Below are positions 1 through 5,401 of a DNA stretch of 7,532 bases, one piece after another; position 1 is the stretch's first letter, and each line of letters opens with the position of its first letter. The translations under genes were made by a program, and so were the position numbers. Origin of the DNA: Yimella sp. (lineage in GTDB: Bacteria; Actinomycetota; Actinomycetes; Actinomycetales; Dermatophilaceae); NCBI GenBank assembly GCA_030150425.1, contig JASLFY010000298.1, positions 1 to 7,532 on the forward strand, in the 5' to 3' direction. The notes under the pieces were generated by a model. That model had not been told where the DNA came from. It did no database searches and was given only the letters and a program-made list of their open reading frames with translations.

Positions 1-16
1 GCCCGGCGGTTGGCAC
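1..16 (-). CDS. Possible start of the next gene after carD (ispD candidate), partial
   Basis: Three bases beyond the carD stop on the minus strand is a GTG followed by codons for P-T-A-G before the window ends. In many actinobacteria, including Mycobacterium tuberculosis, the gene directly downstream of carD is ispD (2-C-methyl-D-erythritol 4-phosphate cytidylyltransferase), whose N-terminus is short and alanine/glycine/valine-rich. Only five codons are visible and there is no good Shine-Dalgarno sequence at a suitable distance, so the call rests on synteny and would depend on translational coupling to carD. The true start could lie outside the window. Confidence 0.25.
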
Positions 17-19
17 TCG

Positions 20-502
20 TCAGGAAGCGAGTACCTCGTCGAGGAGGGCCTCGGCCTTGTCCTCGTTGGTGTGCTCGGCGAGCGCGAGCTCGGAGACGAG
101 GATCTGCCGGGCTTTGGCCAGCATGCGCTTCTCGCCGGCGGACAGGCCGCGGTCCTGGTCACGGCGCCACAGGTCGCGCACGACCTCGGCCACCTTGATG
201 ACGTCACCCGAGGCGAGCTTCTCCAGGTTCGCCTTGTAGCGGCGCGACCAGTTGGTGGGCTCCTCGGTGTGTTCGGCGCGCAGCACCTCGAACACGCGGT
301 CCAGGCCCTCCTTGCCGACGACGTCGCGGACGCCGACGAGGTCGCAGTTCTCCGCGGGAACCTCGATGGTGAGGTCGCCCTGGGCAACCTTCAGAACGAG
401 ATACTGCTTGTCCTCGCCCTTGATCGTGCGGACCTTGATTTCTTCGATGAGAGCCGCCCCGTGGTGCGGGTAAACGACCGTCTCGCCGACCTTGAAAACC
501 AT
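20..502 (-). CDS. carD: CarD, RNA polymerase-binding transcription regulator
   Basis: The 160-residue product matches the usual length of actinobacterial CarD (162 in M. tuberculosis). CarD binds the RNA polymerase beta subunit and upstream promoter DNA and stabilises open complexes, especially at rRNA and other housekeeping promoters. The N-terminal RNAP-interaction domain (about residues 1-55) begins MVFKVGETVVYPHHG and carries R25. The C-terminal helical DNA-binding domain contains NWSRRYKANLEKLASGD, whose tryptophan at residue 85 is the residue known to wedge into the minor groove at the upstream edge of the bubble. Position 47 is glutamate (DLTIEVP), whereas M. tuberculosis CarD has a functionally important arginine there. 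The ATG is preceded by a GAAAGGGG-type ribosome site and an extended -10. It is divergent from the lipoprotein gene, as in mycobacteria where carD faces lpqE. Confidence 0.97.
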   Translation of the reverse strand: MVFKVGETVVYPHHGAALIEEIKVRTIKGEDKQYLVLKVAQGDLTIEVPAENCDLVGVRDVVGKEGLDRVFEVLRAEHTEEPTNWSRRYKANLEKLASGDVIKVAEVVRDLWRRDQDRGLSAGEKRMLAKARQILVSELALAEHTNEDKAEALLDEVLAS

Positions 503-512
503 GTGTGTTGTG

Positions 513-520
513 CCCCTTTC
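513..520 (-). promoter_or_regulatory. Ribosome binding site of carD
   Basis: On the minus strand GAAAGGGG lies 10 bases before the carD ATG, a good purine-rich Shine-Dalgarno match that supports the assigned start. Confidence 0.7.
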
Positions 521-529
521 GCGACGTCA

Positions 530-538
530 AGGATACCA
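530..538 (-). promoter_or_regulatory. Candidate extended -10 promoter of carD
   Basis: Read on the minus strand, this is TGG-TATCCT: a TANNNT -10 hexamer preceded by the TGN of an extended -10. It would place transcription start near position 523, giving a leader of about 20 nt that contains the ribosome site. No good -35 lies 16-18 bases upstream, which is compatible with an extended -10 promoter. This is inferred from motif and spacing only. Confidence 0.5.
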
Positions 539-756
539 CGGGTGGTGACGGTCACAGGACCGTTTGCGCAGGTCAAAGCGCCAACACGAGGGGGTGGTCG
601 GCGCGTCGCGGCCTTGACAACGGCCGGTTCACGTGGTTCGCGCGCGCGTCGCCGGTGCGGGGTTCCAACGGTCGAACGGCGGTCGACCGGCAGGTGAACG
701 AACCACCGATCCCACCCGTACGCCGGACCGACGGGCGCGAGGTACGACGGAGCCGG

Positions 757-762
757 TAACAT
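757..762 (+). promoter_or_regulatory. Candidate -10 element of the lipoprotein gene
   Basis: TAACAT fits TANNNT and overlaps the first possible ATG of the gene at 761. If used, transcription would begin near 769-771, at or beside the in-frame GTG at 770 and ATG at 773, giving a leaderless mRNA. The competing reading is that ATG 761 is the start, served by GGAG at 749-752. No clear -35 is visible. Confidence 0.35.
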
Positions 763-1306
763 GCGGCCTGTGATGCGACGACTGACCTCCGTCCCGGCCG
801 CCCGACGCGGCGCCCTCGCGACCCTGGCGGCAGCCGGCGTCACCATGTCGATGAGCGGCTGCATGTACTTCTCCGACGCCCAGACGGACGCCCACTACAT
901 CCCCTCGGACGGCACGATCACCAACGTCGGTGACGTCCAGCTGAGCAACGTCCTGGTGGTGACCACCGGCAAGGGCGCCAAGGGCAGCCTGCAGGGCCTG
1001 GCGACCAACCACAGCGACCAGACCGTCGAGCTGACCGTCACCCCGCAGGGCGGCACCGCCGCGAAGGTGTCGATCCCGGCGATGACCTCCGTCCGTCTGG
1101 ACGGCAAGACCAACGGCACCGACAAGGCGACCACCAGCCCGGTCGACGTCGCGTCCACCCCGACCGCCCCCGGCGGTTCGATGAAGGTCGTCTTCGCCAC
1201 CGCGCAGGGCGGCCAGGCGGCGACCAGCGTCCCGGTCCTGCTCGACCAGGCGCCGTACGGCAGCGCCACGGTCGACCACGCCAACGGCGAGGGCGCGGAC
1301 AACTGA
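761..1306 (+). CDS. LpqE-like secreted lipoprotein
   Basis: A 181-residue protein with a basic N-terminus, a short hydrophobic stretch (about residues 18-31) and a relaxed lipobox ending MSGC. C34 is the likely lipidated residue, so the mature protein would be about 148 residues on the outer face of the membrane. The mature part is rich in beta-prone segments: a GDVQLSNVLVV stretch, then alternating T/V/A strands, as in the PCuAC/DUF461-like beta-sandwich lipoproteins. I see no His/Met copper-binding motif. In M. tuberculosis the gene divergent from carD is the lipoprotein gene lpqE, whose mature start also contains an N-N-V-L-L-type segment; family and context therefore agree, but identity is remote and function is unknown. 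The start may be GTG 770 or ATG 773 rather than ATG 761, which would shorten only the signal peptide. Confidence 0.7.
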   Translation: MRPVMRRLTSVPAARRGALATLAAAGVTMSMSGCMYFSDAQTDAHYIPSDGTITNVGDVQLSNVLVVTTGKGAKGSLQGLATNHSDQTVELTVTPQGGTAAKVSIPAMTSVRLDGKTNGTDKATTSPVDVASTPTAPGGSMKVVFATAQGGQAATSVPVLLDQAPYGSATVDHANGEGADN

Positions 1307-1320
1307 TCTCCTGACGACAT

Positions 1321-1358
1321 ACGCGAAGGGCGGAGCCGATCGGCTCCGCCCTTCGCGT
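1321..1358. terminator. Bidirectional terminator: 38-nt perfect palindrome
   Basis: The sequence from ACGCGAAGGGCGGAGC through its exact mirror to GCGT is a perfect inverted repeat, centred on GATC. It folds to a stem of about 17 bp with a 4-nt loop. It begins 15 bases after the lipoprotein stop and ends 25 bases short of the regX3 stop, so it can serve both converging genes. There is no clean U-tract, which is common for GC-rich actinobacterial terminators. Confidence 0.8.
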
Positions 1359-1382
1359 TCGTCCGTCGGGTCGAGGTGCGGG

Positions 1383-2066
1383 TCAGGACCCTTCGTACTT
1401 GTAGCCCAGGCCGCGCACCGTCACGATCACCGTCGGGTTACTGGGGTCCTGCTCGATCTTGGCCCGCAACCGCTTGATGTGGACGTCCAGCGTCTTGGTG
1501 TCGCCGACGTAGTCGCTGCCCCACACCCGGTCGATCAACTGGCCGCGGGTCAGCACCCGTCCGGCGTTGCGCAACAACATCTCCAGCAGCTCGAACTCCT
1601 TGAGCGGCAACGAGACCGGCTCACCGGAGACGGTGACGGTGTGGCGCTCGACGTCCATCCGGACCGGTCCGCTCTGCAGCGTCGCCGGCATCAGGTCGTC
1701 CGGCTCCTGGCCACGCCGCAGGACCGCCTTGATCCGGGCGAGCAGCTCACGCGAGGAGTAGGGCTTGGTGACGTAGTCGTCGGCGCCGATCTCCAGCCCG
1801 ACGACCTTGTCGACCTCGCTGTCCTTGGCGGTCAGCATGATGATCGGCACGTTCGACTTCTGGCGGATCACCCGGCAGACGTCGACGCCCGACATCCCGG
1901 GCAGCATCAGGTCGAGCAGCACCAGATCGGCTCCGCCGCGGTCGAACTCGAGCAGGGCGTTCGGGCCGGTCTCGGCGAGGGCGACCTCGTAGCCCTCCTT
2001 CCCGAGCAGGTACGTCAACGGGTCCGAGAGGGATTCCTCGTCCTCGACCAGGAGGATGCGGGTCAT
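1383..2066 (-). CDS. regX3: RegX3/PhoP-type response regulator (OmpR family)
   Basis: A 227-residue two-domain response regulator, the same length as M. tuberculosis RegX3. The receiver domain (residues 1 to about 115) has the acidic pair E8/D9, phosphoacceptor D52 in LLDLMLPG, T79 and K101 in the TKPY motif. The C-terminal OmpR/PhoB winged helix (about 128-225) includes LKEFELLEMLLRNAGRV and ends in the RGLGYKYE hairpin. It is expected to be phosphorylated by SenX3 and to control phosphate-starvation genes. The reading frame stays open for 33 codons upstream, but the ATG at 2064-2066 is the right start: the receiver begins there with MTRILLVEDE, GGAAAGG lies 7 bases upstream, and the ATG overlaps the senX3 stop as ATGA, implying translational coupling. 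The same gene is called phoP in Streptomyces. Confidence 0.95.
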   Translation of the reverse strand: MTRILLVEDEESLSDPLTYLLGKEGYEVALAETGPNALLEFDRGGADLVLLDLMLPGMSGVDVCRVIRQKSNVPIIMLTAKDSEVDKVVGLEIGADDYVTKPYSSRELLARIKAVLRRGQEPDDLMPATLQSGPVRMDVERHTVTVSGEPVSLPLKEFELLEMLLRNAGRVLTRGQLIDRVWGSDYVGDTKTLDVHIKRLRAKIEQDPSNPTVIVTVRGLGYKYEGS

Positions 2067-3238
2067 GCGGTGGCCTTTCCGTCGTCTGCCGGTTCTGCTG
2101 CGGCCGAGGGCGCGGCCGCAGGAAGTCGAATGGTGAAGGTCGATCCGTGGCCCTCCTCGGACCACACGGTGACCTCGCCGCCGTGGTTGGCGCTGACGTG
2201 CTTCACGATCGCCAGGCCGAGGCCGGTGCCGCCGGTACGCCGCGAGCGGGCGGCGTCGACGCGGTAGAACCGCTCGAAGATCCGCTCGAGCTCGGCCGGC
2301 GGGATCCCACTGCCCTGGTCCTTCACCGACACGGTGACCAGTTCGGCGCTGGCGACCACGGTGAGGGCGACCTTGGTGTTGGAGGCGCTGTAGTTCACCG
2401 CGTTCTCGACCAGGTTGCGGATGGCGGTGGTGATCAGGTTCGGGTCGCCGAAGATCTCGGCCGGGTGGCTCCCGAGGTCGGTCACCAACGAGATGTTGCG
2501 GTCCTCGGCGAGCAGTCGCAGGTGGTCGACCGCTTCCCGCGCACAGTCGCGTACGTCGATCCGTTGCGGGGCGTCGAGGGTGTCGGCGACCTGCAGCCGC
2601 GACAGTTGCACGATCTCCTGCACCAACCGGGTCAACCGCTCGGTCTCGCCGCGCATGCGACCACTGAACCGTCGTACGGCGACCGGGTCGTCGGCCGCGT
2701 CGGTGACCGCCTCCGCGAGCAGGCTGAGGCCGGCCACCGGGGTCTTGAGTTCGTGGCTCACGTTGACCACGAAGTCGCGCCGGGTCTCCTCGACCCGGCG
2801 GGAATGGGTGCGGTCGTCGGCCAGCACCAGCACGTTCTCCCCGAGCGGCACCACCCGCACACCGAGCAGCATCCGGCCGCCGCCGGCGACGCCGCGGGCG
2901 AGATCGAGTTCGACCTCATGCAGGTCCCGGTCCCGGCGGGCGGTGCGGACCAGGGTGCGGACCGGTTCGTGGGCGAGCTCCTGCCCCCGGACCAGACCCA
3001 ACGGGCCGGCGGAGGTCGACGCCCTGATCACCCGGTCGCTGCGGTCGACGATCAGCGAGGCCGAGCGCAGCGCGTCGAGCACCTCGGCCACCTTCGGGTG
3101 GACCAGGGGTTCCGGGGCCGCCGGCACGACCTGCGCCGCCGTGGTGCCACCGGCCGCGACGCGGCCGCGCCGACCGATGACGAGCCCGAACCCCACCCCG
3201 AGGGCGAGGCCGAGCACGAGGAGGACGTACGGCAGCAC
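2063..3238 (-). CDS. senX3: SenX3/PhoR-type sensor histidine kinase
   Basis: With the GTG at 3236-3238 as start, the product has 391 residues. It has one hydrophobic segment at the extreme N-terminus (about residues 3-22) followed by an arginine-rich cytoplasmic flank. A PAS-like sensor region (about 50-145) starts around ASLIVDRSDRVIRAS. The HisKA box NVSHELKTP places the phosphorylated histidine at residue 162. The HATPase domain has an N-box (NLVENAVNYS), G1 (DQGSGIP), F-box (FERFYR) and G2 (GTGLGLAIVKH). It should phosphorylate RegX3 under phosphate limitation, with PhoU and the Pst transporter restraining it. Almost nothing projects outside the membrane, so sensing is probably indirect. 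The frame is open upstream to 3361, but that extension lacks domain character and crosses the PHO-box-like repeats. A GTG at 3263-3265 is an alternative start. Confidence 0.92.
   Translation of the reverse strand: MLPYVLLVLGLALGVGFGLVIGRRGRVAAGGTTAAQVVPAAPEPLVHPKVAEVLDALRSASLIVDRSDRVIRASTSAGPLGLVRGQELAHEPVRTLVRTARRDRDLHEVELDLARGVAGGGRMLLGVRVVPLGENVLVLADDRTHSRRVEETRRDFVVNVSHELKTPVAGLSLLAEAVTDAADDPVAVRRFSGRMRGETERLTRLVQEIVQLSRLQVADTLDAPQRIDVRDCAREAVDHLRLLAEDRNISLVTDLGSHPAEIFGDPNLITTAIRNLVENAVNYSASNTKVALTVVASAELVTVSVKDQGSGIPPAELERIFERFYRVDAARSRRTGGTGLGLAIVKHVSANHGGEVTVWSEEGHGSTFTIRLPAAAPSAAAEPADDGKATA
2074..2080 (-). promoter_or_regulatory. Ribosome binding site that fixes the regX3 start
   Basis: GGAAAGG on the minus strand lies inside the end of senX3, 7 bases before the regX3 ATG. 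It selects this ATG over the longer open frame. Confidence 0.65.
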
Positions 3239-3244
3239 GGGCCC

Positions 3245-3250
3245 AATGTA
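3245..3250 (-). promoter_or_regulatory. Candidate -10 for a leaderless senX3-regX3 transcript
   Basis: On the minus strand TACATT (TANNNT) is followed by exactly six bases, GGGCCC, and then the GTG proposed as the senX3 start. This is the spacing seen at actinobacterial leaderless genes, where transcription begins on the first base of the start codon. No strong -35 is visible and there is no convincing Shine-Dalgarno sequence before this GTG. Confidence 0.5.
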
Positions 3251-3298
3251 ACCACCCGGCCGCACCGCGTTTCCGCAGGTGAGCGCCGTACGACCCCG

Positions 3299-3338
3299 GT
3301 CCACTCGCCGTTCACCGAGTAGCATGGTGGCGTTCACC
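3299..3338 (+). promoter_or_regulatory. PHO-box-like direct repeats between senX3 and phoU
   Basis: GTTCACC occurs perfectly at 3310-3316 and 3332-3338, exactly 22 bases apart. That equals two 11-nt units of the PHO box (GTTCACC plus 4 nt) bound by PhoP in Streptomyces. In the same register, 3299-3305 is GTCCACT (5 of 7) and 3288-3294 is GTACGAC (4 of 7). The unit between the two perfect copies (3321-3327) does not match. The location, between phoU and the kinase-regulator operon, is where the Streptomyces phoRP/phoU PHO box lies. I infer autoregulation by RegX3. Confidence 0.6.
3320..3325 (+). promoter_or_regulatory. Candidate -10 of phoU
   Basis: TAGCAT fits TANNNT and sits 3 bases after the perfect repeat at 3310-3316, so the PHO-like units would occupy the -35 region. 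Transcription would start near 3332 and give a leader of about 80 nt. The second perfect repeat then falls at the start site. The match is short and could be chance. Confidence 0.4.
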
Positions 3339-3397
3339 GCGCCCTGCGACCCTCGGCTCACGTCGCGCGCGCGGCGCCCCAGTCACGTCGAAAGATC

Positions 3398-3402
3398 AAG
3401 GA
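3398..3402 (+). promoter_or_regulatory. Ribosome binding site of phoU
   Basis: AAGGA lies 10 bases before the phoU ATG and supports that start. Confidence 0.6.
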
Positions 3403-3412
3403 CCACCCCAGC

Positions 3413-4078
3413 ATGCGCAATGCTTTCCACGACGACCTCGATCGGGTCTCCGACCAGCTGGTCCACATGACCGAACTCGTCGGCACCGCGATGCAGCGCG
3501 CCACCAAGGCCCTCCTCGACGCCGACCTCGCGCTCGCCGAGAGCGTCATCGCCGCCGACGACGACATCGACGCCGTACGCCGCGAGGTCGACGACCTCGC
3601 CGTCGACCTCCTCGCCCGGCAGCAGCCGGTCGCCACCGACCTGCGCATGGTCGTCACGGCCATGCACATGGCCTCCGACATCGAGCGGATGGGCGACCTC
3701 GCCCGCCACATCGCGAAGATCGCGCGGATGCGCTACCCCGCGAAGGCCCTGCCGGAGAACGTCCAGTCGCAGATCACCGCCATGTCGGCGTGCGCGATCG
3801 AGCTGGCGAAGCAGACCGGCGCCGCGATCGACTCCAAGGACGTCCACGCCGCAACCGCCATCGAGCGCGAGGACGACAAGATGGACGAGCTGCACCGCGA
3901 CATCTTCCGCGTGATGCTCGACCCGTCGTGGGACAAGCCGACCGAGTCCGCGGTCGACGTGACCCTGCTGTCGCGCTACTTCGAGCGCTTCGGTGACCAC
4001 GCGGTCGCCGTCGCCAACCGCATCGTCTACCTCGTCACCGGCCGCTACGGCAGCGAGGAGGAGGACGGTCAGAACTGA
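3413..4078 (+). CDS. phoU: PhoU-family phosphate signalling regulator
   Basis: A 221-residue, almost entirely helical protein of the size expected for PhoU (PhoY1/PhoY2 in mycobacteria). It shows the family's two three-helix-bundle repeats, each with an acidic metal-binding signature: SDIERMGDLARHI at about residues 88-100 and SRYFERFGDHAVAVANRI at about 187-204. PhoU is a cytoplasmic adaptor that, when phosphate is plentiful, links the Pst transporter to the sensor kinase and keeps it from activating the regulator. Here it stands alone, divergent from senX3-regX3 and not beside pst genes within the window, with PHO-box-like repeats in the shared upstream region. A strong hairpin follows 11 bases after the stop. 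Confidence 0.97.
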   Translation: MRNAFHDDLDRVSDQLVHMTELVGTAMQRATKALLDADLALAESVIAADDDIDAVRREVDDLAVDLLARQQPVATDLRMVVTAMHMASDIERMGDLARHIAKIARMRYPAKALPENVQSQITAMSACAIELAKQTGAAIDSKDVHAATAIEREDDKMDELHRDIFRVMLDPSWDKPTESAVDVTLLSRYFERFGDHAVAVANRIVYLVTGRYGSEEEDGQN

Positions 4079-4089
4079 CCGTTCACCAC

Positions 4090-4127
4090 ACGACGAAGGG
4101 CCCGGAGCGATCCGGGCCCTTCGTCGT
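4090..4127. terminator. Bidirectional terminator between phoU and gpmA
   Basis: The arms CGACGAAGGGCCCGGA and its exact complement form a 16-bp perfect stem around the loop GCGA, extended to 17 bp by an outer A-T pair. It lies 11 bases after the phoU stop and 17 bases from the gpmA stop on the other strand. It therefore most likely ends both converging transcripts. There is no U-tract. Confidence 0.8.
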
Positions 4128-4144
4128 ACGTGGGTCCGACGTGG

Positions 4145-4888
4145 TCAGCGCCCCTGGTTCGCGACCGCCTGCGCGGCCGCGGCGGCGGCCTCCGGGTCGA
4201 GGTACTCGCCGCCGGCGACGGTCGGGCGCAGCTGCTCGTCGAGGCGGTAGACCAGCGGCATGCCGGTCGGGATGTTCAGACCGACGATGTCGTCGTCCGA
4301 GATCCCGTCGAGGTGCTTGACCATCGCGCGGAGGCTGTTGCCGTGGGCCGCGACGAGCACCACCTTGCCGGCCTTCAGATCGGGCACGATCGCCTCCTCC
4401 CAGTAGGGCAGGAAGCGGGCGATGACATCCTTCAGACACTCGGTGCGGGGCGCCTCGTCACCGAGGTCGGCGTAGCGCGGGTCGCCGTCCTGGGCGAACT
4501 CCGAGCCGTTCTCGATCGGCGGCGGCGGGACGTCGAACGAACGCCGCCAGGTCATGAACTGCTCCTCGCCGAACTCCTCCAGCGTGGCCTTCTTGTCCTT
4601 GCCCTGCAGCGCGCCGTAGTGGCGCTCGTTGAGCCGCCAGGACCGCTTGACCGGGATCCAGTGGCGGTCGGCGACGTCGAGCGCGAGGTGGGCGGTGGTG
4701 ATCGCCCGACGTAGCAGCGAGGTGTGGACCACGTCGGGCAGCACACCCGCGTCCTTCAGCAACTCGCCGCCGTGGGCGGCCTCGCTCCGGCCCTTCTCGG
4801 TCAGGTCGACGTCGACCCAACCGGTGAAGAGGTTCTTGGCGTTCCAGTCGGATTCGCCGTGGCGCAGCAACACGAGTGTGTAGGTCAT
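4145..4888 (-). CDS. gpmA: 2,3-bisphosphoglycerate-dependent phosphoglycerate mutase
   Basis: A 247-residue cytoplasmic enzyme interconverting 3- and 2-phosphoglycerate in glycolysis and gluconeogenesis. The histidine phosphatase signature LLRHGESDWN places the phosphorylated histidine at residue 10. TSLLRRAITT (R61), RLNERHYGALQG (E88, R89), the R115/R116 pair and AAHGNSLRAM (second catalytic histidine at 182) complete the active site. The FTGWVDVDLTEKG stretch is also typical of the dPGM family. The C-terminus ends in an alanine-rich tail of about 20 residues. It is the last gene of the mshA - ybjN-like - gpmA operon, starting 9 bases after the preceding stop. The ribosome site is poor (TGGGG only), so translation is probably coupled. 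M. tuberculosis has the same gene order (Rv0486 mshA, Rv0487, gpm1). Confidence 0.98.
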   Translation of the reverse strand: MTYTLVLLRHGESDWNAKNLFTGWVDVDLTEKGRSEAAHGGELLKDAGVLPDVVHTSLLRRAITTAHLALDVADRHWIPVKRSWRLNERHYGALQGKDKKATLEEFGEEQFMTWRRSFDVPPPPIENGSEFAQDGDPRYADLGDEAPRTECLKDVIARFLPYWEEAIVPDLKAGKVVLVAAHGNSLRAMVKHLDGISDDDIVGLNIPTGMPLVYRLDEQLRPTVAGGEYLDPEAAAAAAQAVANQGR

Positions 4889-4897
4889 GGCCCCAGC

Positions 4898-5401
4898 CTA
4901 TTCGCCGGCGAGCAGGTGCCGGAAAGCCTCCAGATTGCGAGTCGACTCGCCCCGCGAGATGCGCCAGTCCCACTCCTTCTGCATCGAGCTGCGGAAACCG
5001 ATCACCAGCAGGTCGTTGAACGGTTCGTCGGCTGCGGTGAGCAGGGCGCCGAACAGCTGGTCCAGGTAGTCCTCGTCGACCGCCGGCAGCGGCACCCGGC
5101 CGCCGACGTAGACGTCGCCGCTGGCGTCGATCGAGTACGCCAGTCCGCGCAGCCGCAGGTTGCGGCGCAGCAGCGAGCGGTAGAACTCGAGGTGGTTCTC
5201 GTCGGGCTTGCGGATCACGAACGCGGTGACCGACAGGTCGTAACGCCCCACCACCAGCGACACCACGGTCTTGAGCTTGCGCTCGCCGGGCAGCGTCACG
5301 ACGAACTCACCGTCGTTGACACCGCGCTCCCACTCCAGCCCGGCATCAGTGACGACCTGCTCGATCAGCGTCCCGATCGCCGTCGGATCGACCGCGCTCA
5401 C
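4898..5401 (-). CDS. YbjN domain-containing protein, function unknown
   Basis: A 167-residue soluble protein with no signal peptide or membrane segment. The middle (about 45-150) shows the alternating strand/helix pattern of the YbjN family: LVVGRYDLSVTAFVIRKP, then FYRSLLRRNLRLRGLAYSI, then a strand (GDVYVGGRVPL) and a helix (DYLDQLFGALLTAADE). YbjN proteins have a fold reminiscent of type III secretion chaperones, and no enzymatic activity is established; no catalytic motif is evident here. The start is a GTG whose last three bases belong to the mshA stop (GTGA overlap), and there is no Shine-Dalgarno sequence, so it should be translationally coupled to mshA. The corresponding mycobacterial gene is Rv0487, also between mshA and gpm1; the conserved placement suggests a link to mycothiol or sugar-phosphate metabolism, but this is conjecture. 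Confidence 0.85.
   Translation of the reverse strand: MSAVDPTAIGTLIEQVVTDAGLEWERGVNDGEFVVTLPGERKLKTVVSLVVGRYDLSVTAFVIRKPDENHLEFYRSLLRRNLRLRGLAYSIDASGDVYVGGRVPLPAVDEDYLDQLFGALLTAADEPFNDLLVIGFRSSMQKEWDWRISRGESTRNLEAFRHLLAGE

Noticed and set aside
614..619. TTGACA resembling a -35 on the plus strand upstream of the lipoprotein gene
   Set aside because: No TANNNT hexamer lies 16-19 bases downstream, and it is about 140 bases from the gene.
633..706. 8-bp inverted repeat (GTGGTTCG / CGAACCAC) in the carD-lipoprotein gap
   Set aside because: The arms are short and 58 bases apart, which is expected by chance in GC-rich sequence; no regulator is suggested.
2067..2165. 33-codon N-terminal extension of regX3
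   Set aside because: The extension overlaps the end of senX3 and has no receiver-domain character, and the internal ATG has a ribosome site and the ATGA overlap.
2147..3322. Long open frame (391 codons) on the plus strand opposite senX3
   Set aside because: It lies antisense to a clear histidine kinase. Its product is low-complexity and rich in G, D, H, V and R, with no domain, as expected for an antisense frame in GC-rich DNA.
4081..4087. GTTCACC just after the phoU stop
   Set aside because: It is a single copy with no repeat in 11-nt register and lies upstream of no gene. The same 7-mer also occurs inside senX3 at 2393-2399, so singletons are uninformative.
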